Assembly (NCBI GenBank): GCA_037783415.1
Contig: JAZGTN010000025.1
Location: 4,464,001 to 4,528,000, forward strand
DNA from: Leptasterias polaris
Taxonomy: Eukaryota > Echinodermata > Asteroidea > Forcipulatida > Asteriidae
Reading direction: 5' to 3'
DNA: 64,000 nucleotides
Shown: piece by piece, positions 40,001-52,000 of the stretch
How the letters are laid out: each line of letters starts with the position of its first letter
How positions within the stretch are numbered: position 1 is the first letter of the stretch
The notes under the pieces: model-generated
Seen by the model: only the letters and a program-made list of their open reading frames with translations
Told to the model about the DNA's origin: nothing
Databases searched by the model: none
Made by a program: the position numbers and the translations under genes

Positions 40001-43000
40001 AAGTTTATTGTCCACTATGGAATCCCAGAGAGGATACACTCTGACCAAGGGAAGTGTTTTGAGGCTGGCATCATCCAAGAGCTTTGCTGTCTAATGGGTA
40101 TCACGAAGAGTCGCACCACTCCCTACCATCCTCAGGGAAACGGAATGACAGAACGTTTTAATCGCACTCTTCTCTCGATGTTGGGTACCATGGAGCCTGA
40201 GAGGAAGACGAACTGGGCTATGTATGTAGAATCCTTGACACATGCGTATAATTCCACCCAACATGACTCTACTGGGTACTCACCGTATCACATGATGTTC
40301 CTGCGAGAGCCAAGGCTACCAGTCGATCTCCAATTCCACGCTATGAAGACATCAGATGAGCAAGAGGCCGATGCAGACGTTTCTCCATCAGCATATGTGC
40401 GGAGGCTGAAGCGACATATGCGCACAGCATACGGTAGGGTACATACATCCGCTGAGAGGGCCAGACAGAAGCAGAAGTTGGCATATGATCGTAAGGTGAA
40501 GGTAGACACCCTCAAGGCAGGTGACCACGTGCTGGTTATGAATAAGACACCTCGAGGCAAATCCAAGTTGAGGGATCACTGGGAGGAGTATCCTCATGTG
40601 GTGAGGAAGAAATACCCTTCAACTCCCGTCTACGAAGTCTGTAGGCCTGGCTCGCAAAGGGTGAGAATCCTGCACAGAAATATGCTGACGCGATGTCCCT
40701 TTGAAGAGTCACTTTCCACTGAACCTGAGTCAAACGATGAAGCTTTACCTGTCGTCCATACAGAGAGTCTCCCGGTAAACGGTGCTACATCAGAGGGAGC
40801 AGACGAGTCGTTAAGCGATACTTCACTAGATGGCAACATGCGTGGCTTCCAGGAGGCACATGTTCTTTCTTCTTCCGAGTGTGAAGACGCCAGCGTGATC
40901 CAGTCTCTGAGGGCTTCAAAGTCTGCATACCCAGTAGACTCCAGTTCTGATGACAATACCTATAACACATGCATCCGGCCAAAGCGAAACGTCCGACTTC
41001 CAATGAGATACCGTGACTGAATGATGTCCATGCGATGGCAACTGTCTTCTTCTTCTATCTTCTGTCTTCTTCGTAATTGAGTGTTGTCGGAGACAACAGT
41101 TTTAAAGACTGGGAGAATGTAAGGGGTGAAATTTCCATCCTTGTATTGTGTATGGTCTGGGTTAAGGTTTAGGTCCCATCCTTACAATTTTATAGGAGTA
41201 GCACCCCTCAAGTTTATTATTGGGTTTTTTCTTTAGTGCCAAGGAGTGTGATCCCTTACCAGCTATAAACAAAGCAATCTTGATAGGGACCAGGTGGTCA
41301 CTGGCCCCTTAAGTGTTTTTTGCCCATATAGCAGACCGGCAGTAGGGAGACAACATCAACTCTCCTTTCACTCCTGAATAACGTGCATTTTCTCTGCCTA
41401 GAAGTCTTGTCTGTTGTGGATTTGGTAAGTCGAAAATAACATTTACTTCTCACTTTTAATATTCTTAACTTTTCCACTGTATTTGACTTTTACACGAAAA
41501 TGGCTTTGTATTTTGACAAATGTATGTCAAAAGATTCTTTAAAGTACATCAGCATTTTATATCCATTGAAGAGGAGTTTATTTTGTAAAGTCTGCCTAGA
41601 TTTAATTTAGGGGCAGAATGAGAGTACAATTTAGCTCCAGATGTTGCGTTTAGTTTATTAAGGATAATCTCTGTGCTTTTAGTTTTGTTAGTTTTGGGTT
41701 ATTTTACATTTGTGCGGTTGTCTTTTAAAACAATTGTATGTAAGTTTAGATATCAAAGGCATGTTGATAGTTTTAGAATTCATGTCTTTGCCCATGTCTA
41801 ACTGGATTTATGAAGGTTTGAGTGCCTCATTTTATTCTGTATAGAGTTTTCTATTTTGTGTTGAACAAGGAATTGCCATTCGATCATTTTAAATTAAATC
41901 CCAAAATAACTCATGGTGGGTTTTATGGAAAGTTAGCGAAATTTAAATGTATGACTCTACGTGATTGACAGAGTAAATTCACTGTTCCATTCATGGAGGT
42001 GTGGTTTTCCCACAGTCTCAGAGATGCAGAATTTGTTGTTTGTTTTAAAGTTAATTTGCTGAGACAATCAGGTTTCAACTTGTCCAAGTCCCTTTGCCAT
42101 TAGTTATCCTCACTGTTTTGGTTTTATGTTAGATCCATTACTGTAGTGGTCAACAGGTTGTTTATCATGTACTCAATAGATTTTGACTAGTCTAATTCCT
42201 ACTGAATATTCATTAAGTACGTGTACCCTTAGGAGACTTGCCTTCTGGAAACCACACATGGTGCATAGTTTTTCTCCCTAAGGCTGTGACCCAGTAAGGC
42301 TGTGACCCAGTAGTGGCCTACCCTCAATTTGTTGTACTAGTTCTTTGGTTTTTAATAGATTGGTGTTGAGTTTACACTACTGTAAGGACATTGTTTAATA
42401 ATCAGTAGGATATGGATTGTTGGGTGACTTAGGCAACTCTAATGTTCTTGTTACTGGCTTTGGTTTGCTCAATAAGTATTCACAAGAGAGTTAGTGGTTT
42501 GTTCTGTTTTGTAATGCAGCCTACAAGAAAACTAGAATGTAGTCATGTGTGTAGTGGAAATTTTATGTATTTTGTCTACTCAGTAATCATATCCGTTTTA
42601 ATATGGTATTTTAAATTCTTGCATTTATCCTTTTATATATCCTCATTTTGGTATTTTCTTTTATATCTTTGCCTTATACAGGTTGTTTAAGCTATTTTGT
42701 TTTAATTTGTAACCCTCTTTGATACTGTGTTGGTTTTTTTGTTTTGGTGGTTTTTTAGTGGTTTCTATAAATTCTTTTTTTAAAGTATTCTGGGTTTAGT
42801 TCAATAGTTCAATAGTGTTTGGGTTTTGGTTTAGAGTTTACTTAATTTGTTGCTATATTTCGATCACTGGTTTTATTTTTGGTCATCGCCTCATAATCAA
42901 TAAAGTTATTTTGTTTTTTGTTTTTTTTGCTTGTTGAGAAACCTACATTTTGAGTCCCTGTCCTACTTTTTGCATTTCCTCGCATCTTAACCCTATTCGA

Positions 43001-46000
43001 TCCTTAGATTAATTGAGTTTTGCTGAAGTGAGTTTCCCCAGTGCATAGTTTTATTTAGTTTTATTCAAGCGGTCCATTTTTCAGGGTTACACTTGCTGTA
43101 AATTTTACCACGACTATTTCACTGTTTGGGGCTTAAACTACAAAAGAACAACGAAAGTAACTATAAACATATAAATACAGTTTTTTTTGCAGTGCGTCTT
43201 ATTATAATTGTCCCTTTTATACAAATAACCACCATTTTGAACATTTCACAGGTTTTAACTTTTAGTCTTACCTGCTGTTGTTGGAGCAATAGTCGTTGTT
43301 GTTGTTGTACTCTCTGTTGTAGTTGTAGTCTCAGGAGTGGTGACTATTGTGGTCGTTGTAGGTGCCGAAGTTGTCGTAGTTTCTGGTGTAGTTGTGGTCG
43401 TTGTTGTTACCATAGTGGTTTCAATCTTCTCTGGTGTCGTGGTTGAGACAGTTGTAGTTACCTCTTTAGTTGTTGTTGGGGTAACAGTACCTGCTGAACG
43501 AGAGATATAAATCCATAACTTCTTTCATTGCTCAAACTTAGAATGTTGTCAGATCCTATACTTGAAACGGTCCCATTAAAATAGTTTACTTTAGTCAATG
43601 AAAGCTTGCCATGTGCTTGAGGACTTATTAAACTACTTACGTTTTGCACAGCCTTCAAACTCCACTTGGAAACTGGCCTTTTTATCAGAAGGCACATTGA
43701 TATTCGAGAGGGTAACCTCAGTGACGTTATCAAGTTGATTAAATGGTAGAGAAACAGTGACTTTCTGCGTAATGTCAGCACCCAAAGGAACCTTGAACAC
43801 CTGTCATAGAAAAGTATTCAGATAGTTAAAAGCATTCTGGTTGTACACACATTTGTCAAAGATGTTTGTAATCCTTTTTATTAACGGTAGAAGTTATGCA
43901 AAGTTGTCTAAAATCATACTGTTCTTGTGATGTTGTTATACTTGTATAATACGAATAATCTCCTGACAGATGGTTTCGGAAGGTCCTTGTTTTACACATA
44001 AAATCCAAACGCTTTTTGTTCTAATGAAGAAGCACTGTGCATCCGGTAGCAAAACCAGTCATCTAAATTGCCTGCGTATTATTACGTGTTGTACATAAAC
44101 CTTTCTTGTTATCATTTACCTGTACTTTTCCTGACTTCTCATCAACGACTTCCTTCGGAGAGTCATCTCCAAACCGTTTATAGCTGATGGTGTAACTAAT
44201 TATAGCATTACCATCAGCGTCTCCCTGTAGCTGAACACCAGTTAGTGTTACCGGGGTTGTGAACGAAACGACGAGGCTTGGTGTCGGTGTGGTTGTTCCA
44301 TCCGATTCAGATCGCTCTCGTTCATATGCACGAAGTACATCAGCACAGTTTTCTGAGGAAAGAGAGAGTATAGTAGTTACACAGAAGTAAAACTCTCTTA
44401 ACAAACAAACAAAACTGAAACATTTCAAAAATAATGTATTAACATCATGATCATTGTTAAGCAATGACTTATGACATACAAACACAATACTACAAGACTA
44501 TAAATTATTGACGCTCGTTTGTAAACCTCATGGTGAAAGGTACCTTTTGTTACTGCTGTTGGTGTTGTTGTAGTGGTAACAGTAGTTGTAGAAGTGGCTG
44601 AAGTTTCAGCTGCAGTGCTTTCTGTTGTCGTCGTTGTTGTTGTTTCCTTAGTTGTTGTTGGAGCAATTGTTGTTGTCGGAACAGTGGTAACAATAGTGGT
44701 TATAGTAGTCGTAGATGGCTTTTCAGCTGATTAATAAAACAAGAAAACGTTATAACAATGCATTTTAAATTGTTCAAAAAACTTTACTCTTGCCTTTACA
44801 TCTGAGCTCCCCCACCCGCAGGTGATTTATCAATCCCCAAGATCTTGGACATGTGAACACCAAACGTGGATATGTTAACAAAAACATTCTACATTTCCTT
44901 TTCAAGAGAATACTCCTGCCTGAAAATGTATGCTACAATGTATTTGATTATATACATATAAAAACAAGTTTTAATCTTTAATTTGGTGCTATTTTCTTGT
45001 TCACATAGAGCAAAATGTTGGTGTTTCATGACTTACTGGTGACTGTTGTAGTTTCTGTGGTAGTCGCCTCTGTTGTCGTGGTCACTATCTTGGTTGTTGT
45101 CTGCTCAGTAGTTGGTACTGTAGTTGTACTTGGAGTGGTTGTAATTTGTGTGGTTGTTACTTCTTTAGTGGTCGTCAAAGCTGCACGAACAAAATTAATT
45201 ACACCAATAAAAACCAATAGTTTTTAAAATGATTTCAGGAAAAAAATGTGGTATTATCCTTACCCTCTTTGCAACTCTTGAAAGCCAGCCGTAGAGTTCC
45301 AGTGGTTTTGTCCGTAACACTTAGCTGAATAATTTCCAGACGAGCTGCTCTTACTGCTCTGGGAATGTCTGAGATGGCAAACAACACATTCTTGATGGTG
45401 TCTCCATCCAACATTTCAACCATATTCTACAAACGGGAAACATCAAAAGTAATTTTAGGTTTTTGAATACATTACATATTAAAATAAACTAAGGAGAAAA
45501 CACCTTTTGAATTTCAATCAGTAAACCTACTCTGAAGATTTTGAAAATGGACAGAAGTTCTTACCTCACTACTGCCGATGAACTGATCAAAGTCTCCGTC
45601 TTGGTCAGTCTTGACATAAACTGCGAACCGTAATTTACCCTTTTCTTCAGCAGTACCTTGAAGGTCTACACCAACAAGTTTTACAGGTGTCTGAAAGTCA
45701 ACCGTCACGCTCGGTCTGTCCTGACGAGGAACATTAGGGGTCGGTATGGTGTAGTTCCATGGCAACTCATTGTTGATGAGAGAAGTCTCTTCACCTCCGG
45801 CTGGAGATGTTTGACGGCTCGTCTCAGATCCCTTTTCTTCCTCGACACAGTAATCTAGTGGTAACGAGGTACACACGGTGAAACAATACCTAACTATTTG
45901 AGCTTCCTACCATGCATCAAATTTAAACACACATACAAAATAAAAATCAAGTTAACAAGTTTTGTGAAAATTAAACTTTACCTTCGGTAGCACAAAAAAT

Positions 46001-49000
46001 ACTTTGAATTCTTGCTGTAAATTTTACCACGACTATTTCACTGTTTGGGGCTTAAACTACAAAAGAACAACGAAAGTAACTATAAACATATAAATAAAGT
46101 TTTTTTGCAGTGCGTCTTATTATAATTGTCCCTTTTATACAAATAACCACCATTTTGAACATTTCACAGGTTTTAACTTTCAGTCTTACCTGCTGTTGTT
46201 GGAGCAATAGTCGTTGTTGTTGTTGTACTCTCTGTTGTAGTTGTAGTCTCAGGAGTGGTGACTATTGTGGTCGTTGTAGGTGCCGAAGTTGTCGTAGTTT
46301 CTGGTGTAGTTGTGGTCGTTGTTGTTACCATAGTGGTTTCAATCTTCTCTGGTGTCGTGGTTGAGACAGTTGTAGTTACCTCTTTAGTTGTTGTTGGGGT
46401 AACAGTACCTGCTGAACGAGAGATATAAATCCATAACTTCTTTCATTGCTCAAACTTAGAATGTTGTCAGATCCTATACTTGAAACGGTCCCATTAAAAT
46501 AGTTTACTTTAGTCAATGAAAGCTTGCCATGTGCTTGAGGACTTATTAAACTACTTACGTTTTGCACAGCCTTCAAACTCCACTTGGAAACTGGCCTTTT
46601 TATCAGAAGGCACATTGATATTCGAGAGGGTAACCTCAGTGACGTTATCAAGTTGATTAAATGGTAGAGAAACAGTGACTTTCTGCGTAATGTCAGCACC
46701 CAAAGGAACCTTGAACACCTGTCATAGAAAAGTATTCAGATAGTTAACAGCATTCTGGTTGTACACACATTTGTCAAAGATGTTTGTAATCCTTTTTATT
46801 AACGGTAGAAGTTATGCAAAGTTGTCTAAAATCATACTGTTCTTGTGATGTTGTTATACTTGTATAATACGAATAATCTCCTGACCGATGGTTTCGGAAG
46901 GTCCTTGTTTAATACACATAAAATCCAAACGCTTTTTGTTCTAATGAAGAAGCACTGTGCATCCGGTAGCAAAACCAGTCATAAATTGTCCTGCGTATTA
47001 TTACGTGTTGTACATAAACATTTCTTGTTATCATTTACCTGTACTTTTCCTGACTTCTCATCAACGACTTCCTTCGGGGAGTCATCTCCAAACCGTTTAT
47101 AGCTCATGGTGTAACTAGTTATAGCATTACCAGCAGCGTCTCCCTGTAGCTGAACACCAGTTAGTGTTACCGGAGTTTTGAACAAAACGACGAGGCTTCG
47201 TTCTAGTGGGGTTTTCCCATTGGATTCAGATCGCTTTTGTTCATATGCACGAAGCTCATCTGCACAGTTTTCTAAGGAAAGAGAGAAGATACTTGTTATA
47301 AAGAAGTAAAGATCTCTTTAAAAAAACAAACAAACCGAAACATTTCCAAAATAACGTATAAAACATCTTGATCATTTTTAAGCAATGACTTATGACATAC
47401 AAACACAAGACTACAAGACTATAAATTATCGAAGCTCGTTTGTAAACCTCATGGTTAAACGTACCTTTTGTTACTGGCTTTGGTGTTGTTGTAGTGGTAA
47501 CAGCAGTAGTTGAAGAAGTTGTTGGTTCAGCTGCAGTGCTTGCTGTTGTTGTTGTTGTTGTTGTAGTTTCCTTAATTGTTGTGGGAACTGTTGCTGTAGT
47601 TGGTATAGTGCTAACAACAGTAGTTATCCTTGTGGTTGTAGGTTCAGTAGCTAATGAGCAAAGATATTAAAGAAGAGTTTACTGACAGAAGGCATTTTTA
47701 AAGAATGTTCTCAAAGTTGTTTCCGATGTTCCCTTCTTTGCAGTATTCTCTTTAATTGCAAAGAACTTCTAATCGTTTGAAATATAACCATCGTCTTTTT
47801 TGCCACTTCAACTAAAATCTAACTTTTCTCTTATCTTACTTGTTGTAGTCGGAACTGTTGTTGTAGTCGCAACCGTTGTGGTAGTTGGAACAGTTGTGGT
47901 AGCTGGAACCGTAGTGGTAGTAGGAGCCATTGTGGTAGTTGGAACTGTTGTTGTAGTTGGGAGCATAGTGGTAGTTGTGCTACTTGATGGTGTTGTAGCT
48001 TCATTTTCAAGCAAAAAGGAAACAATTGAAAATGACAATACTTATATCCTAAAAAAACTTTAATTCCTGTGTTTTTTCGTTGTAAATATAGTTAGCTTTA
48101 TTTCTCTTTAATTTCAGAGGAAAGACGTATGTTTTTACACAGTACATACTTGTGGTAGATGTCATTTCTGTGGTTGTTGCCTCTCCAGTTGTGGTTGTAA
48201 CTGTCTCAGTTGTTGTTTGCACAGTTGTAGGAGCTGCAGTTTTGATAGGAGTTGTCGTAATCTCTGAAGTGGTTGTTGGTTCTATTGAAATAAATGTCAC
48301 ACAATTTGATGTTGAATATTCATTACAAAGTTCTCTGATTAATACGAAGTAGGTACTATTTCATAGAAACCACTCCAGAAGCAGTCTTTTATTTAAGTGT
48401 TTTTAAAATAGTGAAGTCCAATAAGTTGCTAATACATTGTGTCAAGTTATGTTTGCATGTTGCAGCCGGTACACTTGATTCACTGGACCCGTGAAACAAA
48501 TGATACAAGCAGACTAAACTCCATTGTTCCAGTGAATTAAGATGTGGTAGGAACGGTGCAAACTCATTCGTTATAAACCGTCTCCTTTAAATTACACACC
48601 AATTAAATAAACGACGTTTTAAAGCTTAAGCAAAACAATAGTTGTTCTGAATGACCTACCCTCTTTGCAGGTCAACAATTCAAACTTCAATCGTGCTTCC
48701 AGGCCAGTCGAATCAGTTACGAAATTTATTCTGACAAAAATCACGTTCCTTAAATTCTTGTCATTTGGCAGTATGATTCTCTCATTTGGAAAGTTTTCCA
48801 CAGGGAATACCTTTTATAAACCAATGGGAAAAGCAATATAACAAAGGTTACACGAATGAAAATAATTTCTTATAAAATAAATCCCCTTGTCATAAAAATC
48901 TACTAATTTTCGGTTTGTAACTTTGCAAAAAGGATTTTCTTGTAACCAAATATAATGCAAATTTTTGTTTTGAACAAAGAACAGTTGGCTCTAGCGCGAT

Positions 49001-52000
49001 TTGAACCAAAGAAATGTGGTTGAACGTTCCGGTGTGGCAGGAAATTTTTTCTTCCCGGATATATAAACCAAGTTATATCTTCACACAAAGACCTCCAACA
49101 GTATTAACTCATTCGAACAGTTTATCAAAACACATTTAGTTCTTTATAACCGAAATTTCTTTTTGTTCCTTCCCCCTTTGTTCTTTTTTACGGCGCCTTG
49201 AGCAATTTTTGAGATTTTTTTAAAAAGCGCTTTATAACGTGTGAAACGCTTTGAGACGCCATTCAGGTGTGTAAAACAAAATAAAAAAAACCCGATTATT
49301 ATTATTATTATTATTATAAGACATCGTTATAATTATTATTATTAAACCATCGGGAAAATACTTCTTGTAACATAAATAGCCTTTACAAGCATAATTTAAG
49401 ATGTTTTTGCTATCACCGTCACTTCGTTGACTACTTTGTAAGAATGGATATTTTTACCTTTGCTTGTCCTGACTCATCTTTAACTGGTCTTGTGGAGACT
49501 CCCGTGTCACCCGCTGAAATAGTGAATTCTTTGATATGTTTGCTTGAGATGCGAATTTCATCGATTTTAACAGGAGATTTAAGCCGGATGTAGAAAACTA
49601 GTTTCGAACTTGTAAACTTAAATGACCAATTGTTGCTGAAGGTTGAATAGTCCAGGCTCGAAACTGTTGGTCTTGATAACCGACTTTCCTCCTGGTCAGT
49701 CAGTGATTCGAAGCTTTTGCAAAACTCTGGATTTTGTGGCAAAAATACAAAAGTAACTTGTGACATTGATAATACACATTCAGATTAGACAAATCTATCC
49801 TTTAAGAACTAACATAAAACTTTAATTACCTTCCAGGCTTACAATTTTTCTTCAAACATACTAAAGTTAAAGCATAAAGCATTACAGTTTGCAAGAAAGC
49901 ACCGACAGCAATAACGTACCCTTGGTTGTGGTGGTCGGAACCGTTGTTGAAGACACTGTTGTTGTTGACGTACTCCCTGTTAGGTAATTTGAGTAAATTC
50001 TGATGTTAACGCAATTAGAAATAAACAGGACGATCAACTAAATGACGCATTCCTTTCATTTCCGGCACGAACTACATTTGTACGACGCCTCCAAAAGACA
50101 TTCATTATCAAGGTTTTTTTAAAAGGGTGTCTGTACCATCAGCTGGTCAACCATAACTCAATTTTTTTACACAATTTGTGGACACCATGCAAGTCTCAGG
50201 TATAGTTAAAAACGCATTTAATTCTTGAACAGGAAAAGATAATAAATGCTGTTCAGATGTGAGAGAAAAAACCCCAAAGGGGAAAACCCACGCAATCTGG
50301 TGAGAACTGAAACCCAATCCACATGCAAGGCTCCAAGTCTGTGGTGGGATTCGAACCGGGGTTAAAGGTTGGGAAATAAAACCACTGAGCCAACCTGCAG
50401 ACCAGTTTTTAGCCTTAGTGCCATATGTAATGTTGTATAAAGGCCACCTTTTTGGCACAAACAAAACAACAAACCCAACTGCACTTAAATTGGCACAAAA
50501 TAATTTTGTCTTATTATCCACGAGAAAATACATTTAAAAATACTCTCAATGTTCCTTATACGTTGATATTCCCAGGAGTTATACTTTGCATGTAAAGTGT
50601 CTTATGTCATGGCGCCGAGGTTACAATTTACAATGCTCATTTACTCAGTACTGTACTTTCCCATTGTCTGAAAAAACACCACAAGCATATTATTCGGTTG
50701 GGATTAGACCTTTTGCCGTTCTAGAGCAGAAGTCTTACGACTAGACCACGGAGCTTGCCCGGTACTTAAGCGCAGTTCAAGTCCTTTATTGTAGCGGCGA
50801 ATAGGCCCACCCCACCAATTTTGCTGTATACCTTTCTTGAAAACATAAGCTATGAAACCACCTAGATTCATAGTTTTAAATCACGAGATTATAGAATTTG
50901 ACAAGATAGCAAAATTAGAGAGGAATATACTCAACAAACTGATGAAACATAAACAACTATCCTAAACAATTACTTAAATGTGTATCGGATTTGACTTACT
51001 CCTTGCAGGTTTAGGTCTTGAGATTAAAATAGACCCCTCAGTGTGAATACCTTCGAGAGAAAGACAAACCATGAACATAAATAGTTTTGCATATGACGGA
51101 AAGATGTGTTACTGGCTGCTACCACACAAAGGTACCAATTAGCTTCATATCAGTAGCTTAAATACAATATTTAATACCCAGCTAGCCCAATTCCCAATTT
51201 ATATATATATATTAATTTTTTACAGATAAACCTCTACTGACCTGAGGTGGAAGTGGTAGCCTTTGTTGTTGGTAATGTTGTAGTTGGTTTCACATTTGTG
51301 GTTGCACGTGTTGTTGGCAATGTTGTAGTCGGTTTCACAGTTGTGGTTGCACGTGTTGTTGGCAACAGTGTAGTCGGTTTCACAGTTGTGGTTGCACGTG
51401 TTGTTGGCAATGTTGTAGTTGGTTTCACAGTTGTGGTTGCACGTGTTGTTGGCAACAGTGTAGTCGGTTTCACAGTTGTGGTTGCACGTGTTGTTGGCAA
51501 TGTTGTAGTTGGTTTCACAGTTGTGGTTGCACGTGTTGTAGGCAACAGTGTAGTCGGTTTCACAGTTGTGGTTGCACGTGTTGTTGGCAATGTTGTAGTT
51601 GGTTTCACAGTTGTGGTTGCACGTGTTGTTGGCAACGTTGTAGTTGGTCTTGCAATTGTGGTTGCAAGAGTTGAATGCAAAGTTGTAGTCGGCTTCAGAG
51701 TTGTGGCTGCACGTGTTGTTGGAAATATTGTAGTCGGTTTCACTGTTGTGGTTGCACGTGTTGTTGGCAGTGTTGTAGTCGGTTTCACAGTTGTGGTTGC
51801 ACGTGTTGTTGGCAATGTTGTAGTTGGTTTCACAGTTGTGGTTGCACGTGTTGTTGGCAACAGTGTAGTCGGTTTCACAGTTGTGGTTGCACGTGTTGTT
51901 GGCAATGTTGTAGTTGGTTTCACAGTTGTGGTTGCAGGTGTTGTTGGCAACAGTGTAGTCGGTTTCACAGTTGTGGTTGCACGTGTTGTTGGCAATAGTG

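Larger units (their letters stand above)
33521..43091 (+). mobile_element. Full-length Ty3/gypsy LTR retrotransposon, antisense in host intron
   Basis: The element is 9,571 bp, with two long LTRs starting TGTAAGGGG and ending TTACA, a 4-bp target duplication CTTG (33517-33520 and 43092-43095), a primer-binding site, gag, pol and a purine-rich tract. Pol order is protease, reverse transcriptase, RNase H, integrase, which defines Ty3/gypsy. No envelope frame is seen. It lies in the host intron between the Thr linker at 43272-43493 and domain D8, in the opposite orientation to the host gene. Very few LTR differences suggest a young insertion. Confidence 0.95.

Noticed and set aside
33521..43091. 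Envelope-bearing endogenous retrovirus
   Set aside because: After integrase the pol frame ends 97 bp before the 3' LTR; there is no room for an env frame.
50147..50533. 128-codon minus-strand open frame
   Set aside because: It crosses a tRNA-like SINE fragment and has no domain signal.
51005..51052. Possible small exon TCCTTGCAGGTTTAGG.. on the minus strand with a donor-like GTAAG
   Set aside because: No acceptor with a pyrimidine tract, and both possible phase-1 readings meet a stop codon.
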